Notes: generated from the letters alone by a model not told the origin. 64,000 nucleotides of DNA from Triparma verrucosa (GCA_030267905.1 BRXX01000384.1:1-64000), one strand, 5' to 3'. Numbered from the stretch's first letter, positions 31,469-44,325 are shown. Numbers and translations are program-made.

Positions 31469-32373
31469 TGCTTAATTACTTAAAATGTGCTTAAAATGTG
31501 CTTAAAATGTGTTGGAGTTCTTTTGGAGTTTCTTGGAGTTCCTTAGAGTTCTTCTGACGTTTTACTGCTTCTTCTTTCTTCTTTCTTTTTGTATTTAACA
31601 CGATCGAAAGGTCAAAGAGCATGCCTGAATCGAATAATTAGCGTCGTATTAGTATTATTATTATAATGGCACTTTTAGAGTTCTCTCTTTGTTCGTTGCA
31701 GCTGGGTGCGCGATCGCATGATCACAGAAGATGTATGACTCTTTACTGTCTCTTTACAGTCTATTTATAATATATTTACACAACATATACAGTACATAAC
31801 GTGTGTATTATAATATGAATTATAAACGTTGATAATATGTCGTTGCTCGCTTTTAAATTCACATAATATTCACAGGCATGCTCGAGTGCTCGAGTAATCA
31901 TCGGACCGTCACAAATGTTGTTCATATTATCCTACAAATACACGATAAGACCAACTGTCAACAAGATTAAATAAAACTTAAGTAACAAAAATACTGCTAC
32001 TACAACAATAATAACAAACGCACGTATATTTACGATAAAATAGTCACAGGAATGATGGCGGCTCACGCGGGACTCGCTTCGATAAAATAATTATCATTTA
32101 TCATTAAATACGATACAAAACGAAATTGTATTCCATCAACACCATGAATTATACGTATAAAGGCGATCGAAGCAAAGAGACGATATGTCGGAACGTTATG
32201 ACAAAGGTTACCTTTTTTTAGGCCCTAAAAGTGAATTAACTTTTATAACGTCGAAGAACACAAGCAGAATTTAAAGGCCAACCAACACTTCTAATCAACC
32301 ACCCCGCTACCGCAACCCCCTCACTACGAAGCTCCTCCTAACATTTTTTTTTGTCCAAAATACCGAGCTCCGA
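31469..32373. other. AT-rich gene-poor stretch
   Basis: The longest non-coding interval in the window (about 900 bp). It begins with a short direct repeat (TGCTTAAAATGTG, three partial copies at about 31480-31511) upstream of the armadillo-like gene. The rest is AT-rich with many short TAT/ATA runs and no open frame of note. No tRNA-like cloverleaf was recognised. Confidence 0.4.
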
Positions 32374-32932
32374 TGTCAACTAAAAAGAAACAAAACCAAC
32401 GCCATCGCTGAGAAGCCTCTCTCACCCCACGACGCTTATTTCAAGCGCCTAGACCATTCCATCGTCTCAAACAACTGCGTGTGTTAACATCCTAATCAGT
32501 GGTCATAAAAAGTCTCCGACCCATACTCGGACTCAGACGATTACGACGAGAACAAGGACACCGTCCTCATACACCTTTTTCCCAAATAAGCACACTCCGT
32601 CACGTTCTAATAAACGATTCCTGTATCCCTGTTGAGGTCAAGAAAGCTCTGAAGAAAAACGACTCAACCTGAACGTTTCGACGCTTTATTCGCTCTTACG
32701 TATATTCTGAAGATGCACGACTTTTTGGATGAACGATAATGAGTGTTGGTCGCCTGGTGGAGAGTTAGAGCTCTCGATTAAAACGTTAGCGAAAGCGTGG
32801 AAGGATATGCTTAAGAAGAATGACGCTGAGCTTGGAATCGACAAGGAGTTCACGAGGCCTGGCGTTGAGGGACTTCTCGGAGAGCTGGAGGTTGATTTTG
32901 CGACGTCGGAGTTTCCCTTTGAATGGAAATAA
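32374..32932 (+). pseudogene. Decayed protein gene with several frameshifts
   Basis: Coding-like segments appear in order in changing frames. MSTKKKQNQ is followed after a shift by AIAEKPLSPHDAYFKRLDHS, then YSDSDDYDENKDTVLIHLF, VPVEVKKALKKNDS, ERFDALFALTYILKMHDFLD and finally a 67-residue frame (32729-32932) with ELSIKTLAKAWKDMLKKNDA and VEGLLGELEVDFATSEFPFE. Stops and one- or two-base shifts separate them and no GTGAG...CAG introns explain the breaks. This is best read as an inactivated gene. The family is not recognised. The last segment could in principle be expressed alone. Confidence 0.55.
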
Positions 32933-33072
32933 AGATTCTGTAAGAGCCTGCTTTTGATCCTGTAGAAAGTTAACTTCTTTTTCGTTTGCTTTGCTTTTTA
33001 TTTTTTAATTCTTCGCCTTACACCCCCCCTCCCTCAACTCCCTATCTCCCACTCCTTCAAGGTATTTTTTGT

Positions 33073-34627
33073 TCACTTCTTCGAACCGAACCACTTACTC
33101 TTCCTCTTCTCCTCCTTCGGTTTATCGACCATTTCCGTTTTAACCGAACCCCATTTACTCGCCCTCTTCGTCGTCGGAGATTTACCATCAGGCGTAACTT
33201 TCTTCTCTGAGACTGGACTAGCCTTTTTAACAGCCTTCGGGGAAACTTTATCAACATTCTGAGGCGAAGAAACGACAGGACTCGCCTTCGGGTTCGTCTT
33301 AGCGTTCGTCTCCCTCCCCTTTGGGCTTAGCTGGTCTAAGTTCTTCTCCAAATTCGGGGACGCGAGTTTTTTAATCCTCTGGAGTTCTGAGTCCTGCATT
33401 TCTTTCTCCCTGCGTTTCTTCTCGGACGCTTCGACGGCAAGGCGAGCGTGAATGTCGCCGGATAATGCTAAAGCGTATAGCTCTTGATTCGCTTTTGATT
33501 TGTCGGGACTTTTTAAGGCTTCTTCTTGGATCAAAGCGATCAGCGCCGCCTCTTTCTTCTTCTTGGCGGCCTCGAGGATCTGCTTCGAATCGGGAATTTT
33601 GGGGGAGAAGTTGCACTCCTTCATCTCCTCGATTTTCTTCTTCTCGAGCTCTTCTTTTATTTTATCTAATTGTAATTACAGGGGTTGTTAGTACTCGAAC
33701 GGGGATTACTGTTTTTCGTTTATAGCGCCCCCCCTCACCTTCCTTTTTCTTCAACGTAGCTGCCTGCCTCTCCTGAAACGCGTCACTGACTGTAGGTTTA
33801 ACAACGACAGCCTCCTTAACCTCCTTCTTAGTATAAACTTCCATTTCCTTCTGCTTCCTCCCTGAACTGACGAGGGTGGGCTTGCCGGTCATTTCAGCCA
33901 TTTCTTTGGCTTCTTTTTCTTCGATGAGTTTCGCCATTTTCTTCTTCTTGGACGTTTCGAGTTTTTCCATGCGCTCGGCTATGGTCGATTGGGACGCGCC
34001 GTTGAGCTTTTTGGAGAGGACGGAGATCCGAGGGGCTCGCTGGAGTTTCATTTCTGGAGAGGGGGGAGAGGGGAGAAGAGGGTTAGGCGTTCGCCAAGAC
34101 GATGATGATGTAAAAGTCCCCGCTTAAGTTGTGTGCTGTGCATGTGTTTTCCTCTCACCGTTCTCGAATTTCTCCCTCCTAAGTTTCTCCACCTTCGCCT
34201 GACTGTCCTTTTGCCTCTGCGCCGCCCTTTCGTATATCGGGAGTTCCTCCTCGTTTTGGCCCGCGCCGGTGACAGTCATCCTCTTCGGTTTCATGGTTCG
34301 CTCAAGGCGACCGGGGGGAGCAGGTTGGTGTGAGATTATACGGTTCGCCGTGGATTTGTTGGTCTGGCGTACGGGGATCTTGGGGCCGGAGGTGGTCAGG
34401 GAGAGGGTGGAGCGGCGGCGGCTGTCGCGGGGCTGGAAATTCGGGAGGAGCTGGCTCAAGCTGGGGGCGGCCTGGAAGTTTAGAGCTCGGGCTGTCTTTT
34501 GAGGGGGGGAGAGGGTGGGATTCTGAAGGCCTGGCGGTGGGGGGGCGCTGGGGGGGGGGAGGCCGGAGGGGGAGGAGACGGAGGAGGGCGGTGGGGGGAG
34601 GGAGGGGGATGAAGGCTTCATAGTCAT
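33073..34627 (-). CDS. Lys/Glu-rich coiled-coil protein, uncharacterised
   Basis: Three exons on the minus strand: 34159-34627, 33739-34053 and 33073-33665. Phases agree, giving 458 residues. The N-terminus is Pro/Ser-rich. The centre is a highly charged helix (RMEKLETSKKKKMAKLIEEK, KKIEEMKECNFSPKIPD). The ECNFSPKI segment is a short motif seen in many protist coiled-coil and cytoskeletal proteins. The C-terminus repeats basic Ser/Pro units (KVSPKAVKKASPVSEKK) and ends KRKSKWFGSKK. No enzymatic domain. A cytoskeletal or microtubule-associated role is possible but is only a guess from composition. Confidence 0.65.
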
Positions 34628-34984
34628 GGAGAGTTGGTGTTAGGGGGAGGACGATAAAGATATGGTATATGGTGGAGCTTCAAAAGGTTTCAGGAGGAGC
34701 TTCTGTCGTGAGGGGTTGCGGTATTGGGGTAGGTGTGTGGAGGGGTGGGTTGGTAGAAATTTGGTGACAACAAAAAGGTATTTTCAACAATTTGAGAATT
34801 CTTGGCAATATCTCTGCTTGGATGGGGGGGTGGGGGAAGACGAAGAATAAACGAACGAAAGAAACAACTTAAATTTTGCGAAATAACACATTACATTTAG
34901 ACAATACTTAGCATGGCCCTTCATACATGTTTCGAAAGCTCCCCCCTCTAAGCCCACCCTTCCCAGCTTCAACTAAATAAAAGT
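34628..34984. other. Spacer between two minus-strand genes
   Basis: This is one of the few places where two neighbours share a strand. The spacer should contain the promoter of the coiled-coil gene's... right-hand neighbour side, that is, the upstream region of the coiled-coil gene and the 3' end of the cathepsin gene. No other feature seen. Confidence 0.4.
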
Positions 34985-36191
34985 TTAAAGCTCGCTCATC
35001 AAAGCCCAAGTCGAATCGGCGCTGGATGCAACGCACTGACTCTCGATTCCACCCTCATTAGTTCCCCTGATGATACGGAAGTAACCGTTCTCCCCCCAAT
35101 AAGGGTTCCAGCTGTTCGCGACCTTCCAGTAATCGAGCCCAGAGTCGGCGTCGGTGCCCCAACCGACGATGCGAACGGCATGCCCTCCGACGCTCTCGGT
35201 GGTGGTGTGCTGGTAGACCCCGGACTCGTAGTCCTCGAAGTCAGCGTAGACGGTGAAGGCTGTTTCGACGGGTCCGCCGGCCATGATAGCGGCCTGGATG
35301 GTTGAGACGTCGTTGGGGTAGAACTCGACGGTGCCCTTGAAGCTGTACTTGTCGGACTTGAAGTCGTTGTGCGGGGACTCGGAGGTGGCGTCGCAGCTGG
35401 TGGGGCCGCGGGGGGTGGACTGGGAGGCGCAGCCTTCGTCTCCCTCGGCGGGGTAGGGGTCGCCGGCGTGGCCGACGTCGCCGTGGTGGTGGCAGTGGGG
35501 GAGGGAGAACGAGGAGCAGAGGTTGGAGCCCCAGAAAGGGTCAGATTTGGGGTCGGCGAGGTCCTCGAGGTTCTGGGTTCCCGTGACGACGCCGGTGTTT
35601 TTGAAGAACTCCCAGGGGGTGTCGAGCTGGCCTCCTCCGCATCCGTTCCTCTGGGCGTTGAAGCACGTGTCCTGGGAGCTCAGGGGGAGGGCGATGGTGC
35701 CGTTCGTGGAGATGCAGAGGCGGTCGGAGGCAGCAGAGGCGGCCCCGAAGGCCCAGCAGCAGCCGCAGTTGGACTGGTCGCGGATGTCGCCGATGACCTT
35801 GGCACACTCGGGGAAGGCGGTGACGGAATCGAACTCGTCGGGGACGGAATCTTTGTCTCCGGTGAAGAGGGGCGCATGGACGAAGAGATCATCATTCACG
35901 TCATCGGCACGGGCCTTCAGGACAGCGTACGTGTTCTGGATTGAGGTAGGTGGGTTGAATTTGAGTTGTTGTTTGGGGCGACGTGGATTGTTATGAGTTA
36001 GGGATGGATTGCGACACGACCCTCTTCGCTTCCTCCCTGACACTCTTCCCAACTTGGCGGGCCGATAGATCCAATGAGCTCCAACCTCTCACCTCATGCT
36101 CTGGTACACCGAGGCGATTAAGAAAGGCCTGACTAGGCTCCCTCGCAGAAACGGTGGCGAGGGCAAGAGCAGAAAGGACAACGAATTTCAT
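34985..36191 (-). CDS. Cathepsin B-like cysteine protease
   Basis: Exons 36093-36191 and 34985-35935 on the minus strand give 349 residues. The first exon is a signal peptide (MKFVVLSALALATVSA) plus the start of the propeptide. The mature domain has RDQSNCGCCWAFGAASAASD, with the oxyanion Gln and catalytic Cys at about residue 93. The catalytic His is in VGGHAVRIVGWG and the Asn in NSWNPYWGENGYF. A segment reading LPHCHHHGDVGHAGDPYP corresponds to the cathepsin B occluding loop, whose two His give dipeptidyl-carboxypeptidase activity. The enzyme is expected in lysosome or vacuole, or secreted. The intron contains CCCTAACTC and an ordinary CAG end. Head-to-head with CFAP43 (255 bp). Confidence 0.93.
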
Positions 36192-36446
36192 TTTGAAAAC
36201 GTGATCTGATTCTCTGGAATCGGTTTAGAATGGCCCCAACAGCCCAGCTTCATCATTTTGGAGGCCTGACCACACACACGGCGAAACAAAATACTCCTTG
36301 ACCTTACTATCACCCTCTCCTTCACTCAAGCTACCCTGCACTAATCGCCATTCACCCTCCCTTTGCCGCTACTCCCCTCTTCCAACTACCAAACCGATAA
36401 TCACAACCTTCCCCGGCCCAAACCCAACCCCCACAACTCAATAACC

Positions 36447-39400
36447 ATGGCCGTTTACATCGAGCCCGAGACGACGCTCGCCCTCCCCTTTTCGTCGACG
36501 TCTAGCCTGCCCCCTGCCCCCCTCCCCAACCCCAAGTTTGCGTTCATAAATGAGAGTAAAGTCATTCACTGCGTTGGAAATGCCCTTAGGACGTTTCAAG
36601 CCCTCTCTGGAACCAGTGCGAGCGGGGACGACTTCATTTTCGCGGAGACGGGTAGGGGCATCAGCACATTTGCTTACAGGTGAGCCGTCCGGCCTTTTTC
36701 ACTCGTCTTCACTCAGCCATTTCTAACCCCCCCCAACCCCACCACCTACAGCCTCAAGACCAAGCGCCTCGCGTACAGCAGCCGCCGCCTGCAGCCTGAG
36801 ATAAACATAAAAACCTACCCCCCTTCCTCCGACTCCTCCACGCCCGGCACAGATGTGACCATTACCGACGGAACAGAATTAGAATACGTCGACATGGCCT
36901 TCTCGCGGGACGGCACCATGCTCGCTGCGCTCGGAGGCGTTTGCGATTTCAAGCTTATCATCTGGGAGGTCAAGAACAGCGAGGCGACGAAGGTCATCAC
37001 GTTGGACTTGCCTTGCGCGTGCAAGAAGGTTGAGTTCGACCCCAGCAACCCGGATTACGTTGCGTGTCTGGCGGAGGATGGTTCTAAGGTTTTGGTTTAC
37101 AAGACCGTCAAGGTAGGCATTCACATTTTTACATTCACTCCCTTATATAACCTAACGACTAACCCCCACCACCCCCAACTTAACAGATCCTCGGCAAGTA
37201 TGAGTCCGATCTCTCCACTGCGACTCTGCCCTCCGCCGAAACCATCTCCTCCATCACCTGGGGCTTTGAGGGCTTCATCCTCATTGGCTCCTTCACCGGC
37301 GAAATCACCTTTTTTTCTAGTAAAATGGGCGAGAACGGAATGAAACTTCCTGCCGGATCTGCTTCCCCCGTAGTTAGCGTCATCCTCTCCCTCACGCACT
37401 ACATCGTCTGCCACGAGGACACCTCCACTTTCTGGTACCCCAAGGGCGAGGACAGCTTTCCTTCCTCTACCATCGTGCAGAAGGCAAAGCTCGGCGTCGA
37501 AGGGGAGCTCGCAATTTCCTTCCAGAACGCACTAGACTTCGCCCGCTGCGTTCTCATCACCTCCAAGAACGCACTTCACGAAGTGCAGATGGAGGTCGAC
37601 GAGCCTGCGGCCGAGGAGCCCGAACCGACGGCGGACGGCGCTCCTCCCATGATACAGGTGAGAAGGGATACAGAAATCGCGCTAACCCTAACAGTATAAA
37701 CAAAACAACACTTTCACCAAAGCACTACTGAATATTCTAACTCTTCGTATCTCTCCCCGGCTCATCTCCCNNNNNNNNNNNNNNNNNNNNNNNNNNNNNN
37801 NNNNNNNNNNNNNNNCCCCCCCCCCCTTCTCAGTTCGAGGATGGCCCGAATGACTTCGAACCCGAGATTATCGACTACGATCCCATTCACGCGTTCCACA
37901 GCGGGCCAGTCACCTCCATCGCCTCCCTAGTCCTGGGCGGAAAGGTCCCGTTCCCCACAATTGTCACCGCCTCCACCGACGGCCTCGTCAAGATTTGGAA
38001 GGACGACGCAACCCGCCAGCAGCTCGGCGAGTTCGTGATCAAGAACGGTTCCGCCGTCACTTCCATGCTGGCCTTCGCCGGCTACCCCTGCTTCGCTGTC
38101 GGGTGCGCCGACGGCACCGTGAGGATTCTTCACGTCACGGGAAGAGGCTCCATCGACTCAAATGGCGACCTCAAGATCACCGTCATCTACGCCGAGAAAT
38201 TCGCCGACGCGGCCGTTACTTCCATTGCGTTCGCCGACGGCAAGCTCGCCGTCGCGGCAGGATCCCTCAACATTGGGCTCATCATCTCGTGCGAGCCCTC
38301 GAAGCCCATCGCTCCGTTGGCTACCTTCAAGGGAAGCTCCGAGTCGCCCATAGCCGCCCTTCTCTGGCAGCCGTCTTCGCACCTGCTCATCGGCAGCGAG
38401 GACGGAACCTTGAGCTGCGTTGACGCCTCTTCCGTCACCCCCGCTCCCGTCGCCGAGCAGCTCCACACCGAGTGGAGTTGCAAGATGGCCGGAGTCAAAA
38501 ACCTTTTGTCACTCGCCGAGAGCAGCAAGATCGGAAACGGCAGGTTCTTCTACGCGGTCAACGTGGGCACCAAGGGAGTTGAGTGCTACGCCGTGCCGGA
38601 CGGCATGTTCACGGAGGCCGACCCCGTGATCAGCCCCGTCAACCTAGCCGAGAGCGGAGCCAAGGGAGCCGTTTGCTTGGCTGCGAGTCCCAGCGGGGGC
38701 ATGCTGGTGAGCGGCGGCGGCGGAGGCAGCTTGACCGTCTACAAGGTTGGCGACGGCACCTCAACCACAACTTCCTCCCTCGCGAGCCATGTCGGCCCCA
38801 TCCTCTCCGTCTGCTTCTCCGCCAGCTCCTCTATGGTCTACTCGAGCGGATCCGACGGCTCCGTCTTCGTGTCTAAACTGGTCAACGCGAGCTCCTACGA
38901 TCCCAAGGCGTCTTCCGGCGACTTCGACTTCAAGGTCGAGGAGGTCCCGGCGAACCTGGAGGTGGCTGACGGCGCCTCGTACTTGGACAAGACCTTGGCG
39001 TCGCTCAAGGCCCGCCAAGAGAGCGAGAGTAAGATCGCCAAGAACGAGGCCCTCGAAGGCATCAAGTCCCTGTCGAATCGCCTCAAAGGGATGCTCGAGG
39101 CCAACGCCGCCGCCCCGGACCTTGAGAAGATGTCCAGGGACGAGTTCGTGGTCGACCTCTCCGGGAGGGACAACACCATCCAGCTGAACGAGGCCGCGGC
39201 GAGCGAGACTAGAGAGAAAATCAAGAAGGAAGACATGCGAAAGGACATGCTGGCGAGCCGCATTCGGCAGGAGTGCTGGGACGGCATGCAGACACACGCG
39301 TGCAGCGTCAACGCGCTTCAGTTGGACAGCATCAAGGTGCAGAACTTCCCTGTAAGGAAGACGCCCGCCAATACTCAGCGAAAGCTGGACCTCATTAAAC

Positions 39401-42177
39401 ACTTGAGGCTGACGGAGATCGCCGAGATGCAGAAGAGCGGAGACAAGTTCAGCACCTGCTGGAGCAATTTGACCAACGAGGTGCCTGCCGGCATTAGGTG
39501 GATGGTCAACGCCGGTCTCCTGAAGGCCACGACCAGCGCTGAAGAGATCGCGGCGCAATTGAAGACCCTCGCGAATCCCGACGACGACGAAGCTGAGAAG
39601 GCCCCCGAGGAGGTCGAGGACGAGGAAGATCCCATCCCCCTGGACCTCACCATGTCAAGCCCTCTGCCCGCGTTTTTGTACCACCCCCTTGCGATTCGCA
39701 CCGACGCGCAGCGCAAGACCCAGATCATCCTGCTCAAGGAGCTCGTCAGGTTGATCTGCGAGGATTTCAACAAGTACTTTGAGAAGCTCAAGGCTGCCAA
39801 GGAGGACACCCTCGGCGTGCTGGAGGCCAAGAACGACAGGATCAAGGAGATCCTGGCCGAGCTCAAGAGCAACGAGACATACTTCCAGCCGACGCTGGAC
39901 GATTCCGAGGTCGTCGACTCGGTCTTAACATTGACGCCCGACGAGCTGACGACCAGTGTCTACGAGAGCAAGGCCAGCCGAGAGGCCAGGCTGAAGAGGG
40001 AGGAGGAGGCAAGGTGAGGGAGGGAAATGAAGCGACGCAACAGTATCTACCGCATTTTTTTAAAATTAAGCCAATCTTTCTTCATGCTCACTTTCCTACG
40101 CTCGTCGCAGAATCGCCGCGGAGAATAACAAGGGCGACGACCTACCCACTCGTGCGCTCAACGATATGATGAACGGCACCCTCGAGGTGAAGAAGGAGAC
40201 AATCTCTGAGGACAGTCTGGTGAGGGAGGAATGGATGGACGAGATCCCCTTCGAGCAAATGTCCGAGGAGCAGAGGAAGGCCCTAGACGAGTACAACAAC
40301 AAGCTCAAGGCCATCGCCGAGGCTTTGGAGAAGCAGAGGAAGGCCTTGGAGCTAGAGCTCAAGAAGCTGAGGAGCGAGGTCGCCGAGGTCGTCAAGGCCT
40401 TCGACGACAAGGTGCAGGTGGCTTACGAGCTTAGGTCTGCTGTGCACGTCACCATTCACACCCAGGAGCTGTACTGCCACAGACTCGGAATGAGCATTAT
40501 GCAGAGGGAGGACTGCATCACGGCCATGATGGAGACGGAGGAGAAGGTCCGCGGCTTGACCGTCCAGAAGGATTTGGTCACCGCCCAGTGCAATGCCTTC
40601 ACTGAGAAGAAGGAGGCGGAGGAGGCGACCTACCTTGAGAAAGTTGCCGACCTGCAGAGCAGGGAGAAGAACTTCAGGAAGGAGATCCAAGAGCCGGCTG
40701 CGGCGACGATGGACCAAGACACCGTGAAGATGCTCATGGCTCTGTACAAGAGCAAGTCGAAGGTCGGGGAGGACGGAGAGTTGGGAAGCGGCACCACGAG
40801 CTACTCCGAAAATAGGCGGTCTGGCGGCATGTCCGGAAGCAGGCAGAGCGTCGGAAGGAGGCCTTCCATAGGCAGGAGGTCAAGCATGAGCAGGAGGAAG
40901 TCGCACAGCAGCAGGAACCGACGGAGGTGAGAGACCAAGAGAAGCGAAGCGACGAGCTGCTATGAGCTAACACAATTCTAACTCATGAATGTCTTCTTTC
41001 TTCTCGCAGTTTCAACAGCACCGACGACGGCGCGAATTTGGGCCCGCTGCAGGCGGCCATGAGGGAGGCCCAGAAGATGGCGTCGCAGGGTCTGTGGACC
41101 TCGCCGAAGGACCCGTTCTTGGCCAGCGACGATGCCCGCGCCAAGGCGCTGCAATACGCCGAGGTCCAGCTGGCGGAATTCGCTCCCCTGAACATAGATG
41201 ACGTGCCCGAGGCCTTCGGAAGGATCACGGACCAGGTTTGGGCCAAGCTCAACGAGCTGCGTCAGGTCCGCGCCGAGAAAGAGAACGAGGTTCAGGTTCA
41301 GTCCGTCAAGTTGAAGGAGGCCGTGAAGCAGATGGACAGGAGCAGGGAGCAGGTCTTGGCCGTCGAGAAGAACATCGAGAGCCTGCACGTCAGCTTCGAT
41401 TTGTTGGTTGAGCAGGACGCCCTGGACAAGAAGAACATCGAGGTGCTGACCACCTTCAAGCAGGGCCAGGACGAGGTTGACCAGGGCGCCGTCGCGACCA
41501 GCTACAACGACGCCATCCTGATCCCCTTGAGCATCATCGAGGAGACCAACGCCGCCATCCGCGCGCTCGGAGACGACAAGGTCAAGGTGCTGAACAACAC
41601 GCTGAATTTCAGGAAGAGGATCAACTACATGAACTGGGAGCACGAGTACCTGGAGCAGCAGGCGAAGGACATGGACGAGCACTACACCGACATGCAGCTT
41701 TTGAGGGTGAGCAAGCAGGTGAAGCAGGTCATCAGCGGCGCCAAGACCGAGAGTGACAGGGCGAAGATGGAGCGGGCAGAGATGCACCTGAGCAAGCTCC
41801 ACTCTACCCACAAGATCAAGGTGACAAAGATGAACAAGGAGAACGCCAAGATCGCGAGGGCGATCAAGGATAGGATCGAGGAGAACGAGAAGTTGGACGC
41901 GCAGCTGAAGGACCTGGAGGGCAACGTCGGCATCCGAGAAACGATCTACAAGAGCAGGGTGGAGGCCGCCGGAGGAGGCCAGGACCCGAGCACGAGGAAG
42001 ATGAAGAGGGTGACGATGAGGAGGAAGCTCGTGGATCTGGCCAGGGCGCAGACCGACGAAATAGAGTTTTTGAGGATGGAGCTCGACAGGCTGAGGCAGA
42101 AGACGTTTCCGAGTTTCGCCAACGCTGCGAGGGAGAGGTTCGAGAATCAGCCGGACGAGATGGAGGAGTTTTATTAG
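36447..42177 (+). CDS. CFAP43: Cilia- and flagella-associated WD-repeat protein (CFAP43 type)
   Basis: Six exons: 36447-36679, 36752-37112, 37187-37657, 37834-40013, 40111-40926 and 41010-42177. Phases agree and give 1742 residues (animal CFAP43 is about 1660). The first 850 residues are WD-like beta-propeller repeats (FSRDGTMLAALGG, TIVTASTDGLVKIWKDDAT, CFAVGCADGTVRILHV, MLVSGGGGGSLTVYKV, MVYSSGSDGSVFVSKL). The rest is coiled coil, with MSRDEFVVDLSGRDN and a RQECWDGM segment as in CFAP43/44. Those two proteins form the T/TH complex that tethers the inner dynein arm f motor head to axonemal doublets. I favour CFAP43 over CFAP44 from the ECWD-type segment but cannot run the comparison. Intron 3 contains the assembly gap. 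Convergent with the alpha-galactosidase. Confidence 0.8.
37771..37815. other. Assembly gap (45 N)
   Basis: Forty-five ambiguous bases lie inside CFAP43 intron 3, followed directly by a run of at least eleven C and then the acceptor TTCTCAG. The true length is unknown. The reading frame is unaffected because the gap is intronic. Confidence 0.99.
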
Positions 42178-42356
42178 GGTTTGGGTCTAGGTTGGGGTGT
42201 TGTGGTGGGTGTGGCGAGGGGGGGGAGGGGAGGAGAGGTTGGGATTGATTTGATTGGGTGGTTGGTTTGGTTTGTAGAGTATAGAAAAAAATCGCAAAAA
42301 TCGCAAAGAAGTTCTGTGACAAAAACGTTATTATGGGTATACGATCTTTTTTCTTT

Positions 42357-43828
42357 CTATGACTTTATGAAGCGGAGAGATATGAACCAGAGGAGGAGGA
42401 GGAGAACCAAGCGATTTGAATCGATTTTGAAGTTATTGGCATCTATGTGTTGTATTCCGTTGTAGGAACAAATTCCAGAGGAGGGGGTCAAGATGAAGAC
42501 CGTGCTCCCTTGAGGAGCGACTTTGGATGCGGTCAAGGTGTACAATTCGTCGTCGTACGAGAAGTCAGAGTTCCAAACGTCTTCGACGATCAAGTTCTCG
42601 CAGCTGTAGTGCAAGTCTTCTTTGAGGCTGACCTTCACGTCTCGAATTTTTGACGAGCCTCTGTTGAAAACCATGACGGCGAGGGCGTCGTGAGAGAGCT
42701 GCTTAGTCCAAATTTCTACGTAAGTGCAGTCACCGAGGGGCGAAAAACAAAAGTGAGGGAGCATGGTGAGGAAGCCAGTGAAGAGAGAGGTCGGGGCGAT
42801 GAGCGGCCCCTCTGTTTTGACGAGCTGACGCCGGGCGGGTCGTTGTATCGGATCTGCTTGAAGGTTGAGGAGCTTTTCGTTGGAGAGGATTTCGACGAGT
42901 TTCAGATCAAGGTCAGGCGAAGCTAGGTTTAATCCCAGAACGATCGGGGAGTTCATTATAGCCCAGAGGGACAGGTGCGTTTTCGACTCAACGTGAGTGA
43001 GAGGCCTGATCTTCGGTGTCCACTCCCAATTGAAGAGAGTTCCCGAGACGCCGACTTCGAGCATGTCAAGGTCGTTGTAGTGCCCTGGTTTAGAAAAAGG
43101 TGCCAGCGACTGCGACGAGTGTAAGAAGGGTTAAGTTTACAGCGATGATAGCGGCGTCGATGTCGTACCTCAGAGTAATCAACGATCTGAAGGACTCGCC
43201 AGAACGTCGGAAATATGTCCGTCGTAGTCCTCCACGAAGCTGCGAAATCCCCAGCAAAAATCCAGGGCTCCCAAATTCCCCAATTGCAGACGTTGTACAC
43301 GATGTCCCTTTCCTGCGCCTTCAGCGCTACCCCCATCTGCTCGTAGAATGGAGCGGGGTTGAACATCTGCTCTCTCGTCAGACCACACGTGTCGACCTGC
43401 GAATCGACAAAGTTAGTTGAGAGGCCAACATGCAGTATGCAGCAGGGCTAGAAGTTTACTCTCACCTTGAGGAAATCGAAACCCCAACCCGAGATGGTAG
43501 CCGCGTCCAGGTAGTAGTAACCGTGCGAGGCAGGAAGGCCTTCACAAGTCGTCTCACCAATGCTCGTGTACAGGCCTATTTTGAGGCCGAGGTCGTGGAC
43601 TTTGTCAGCGATTGATTTCATGCCGTTGGGGAATGAATTAGAGTCGGCCTGCAGCTCGTTAGAGAGGGAGCGCTCAGGTGACATCCAGCAATCGTCGATC
43701 ACAATGTAGTTGTACAGGTGAGAGAGGTTGAGGTCGACGATTGCTTGAGCCTGGCGGAGGATCAGGTCTTCTGTGATGTTACATTGGTAGTTGTTCCACG
43801 TGTTCCAGCCACGGACTGGGTGGGCCAT
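42357..43828 (-). CDS. Alpha-galactosidase (glycoside hydrolase family 27), N-terminus unresolved
   Basis: Exons on the minus strand 43466-43828, 43169-43396 and 42357-43109 read in frame as 447 residues from the ATG at 43828. PVRGWNTWNNYQCNI opens the (beta/alpha)8 barrel. IDDCWMSPER follows, DFLKVDTCGL has the nucleophile Asp (split by intron 1) and PGHYNDLDMLEVG has the acid/base Asp. The family cleaves terminal alpha-galactose (or alpha-N-acetylgalactosamine). A C-terminal antiparallel beta domain is followed by a hydrophobic end (RLVLLLLLWFISLRF), so membrane or GPI anchoring is likely. GH27 enzymes are secreted, but no signal peptide lies at this start. The frame is open upstream to about 43904, so a further 5' exon is probable. 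Intron 2 uses a GTACGA donor and ends ACTCGTCGCAG. Confidence 0.87.
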
Positions 43829-44325
43829 TGGATTTTCCACCGTCGGGGGTGACAGAGACGGCTGCAGGACTCTCGTCGTCTTCAGGAGCGTGATGATGAG
43901 CTATTTCCCTTTTCAGGGACCGAATCGCGAGCTTTCGAGGGGACTCAAGCTAAGACTGAGTATTTCTCTTGCGATATACAATATGACTTGGAGCGGTGGA
44001 ACACTTGAAGTCCAAGAGAATTGAGGGATTTCGGAGATTGAAGAGTTTTTGGGTGCCCTGCAGGAAAATGAGACTTCAAACAATTTCTGTCTTGAAATAC
44101 GAATCGATGGTACGACAAATTACCAGTGGTACCTTCCGATACACTTATTGATCTCCCGCACTCAGCAACTTCAGCGTTTGCGTCGTGTAGGCCTCTAAAA
44201 TCCAAACCCACATTGTCGGTGTGACTTCTTTGCTGGGTTTCGACGACAGCCTGCTAGCTTCCACGGCGCCGCATTTCTCACCCAGCATCCGCATTCGCTC
44301 GCCACGAAATAACAATCCACAGGGA
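43829..44325. other. Divergent promoter region with probable missing 5' exon of the galactosidase
   Basis: On the minus strand the galactosidase frame continues without a stop from 43828 to about 43904, where a TAG acceptor-like sequence lies. A first exon with the signal peptide should be upstream, but I could not identify it with confidence. A minus-strand frame starting near 44212 (MWVWILEAYTTQTLKLL) is one candidate. The plus-strand side holds the promoter of the hydroxylase. Confidence 0.35.
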
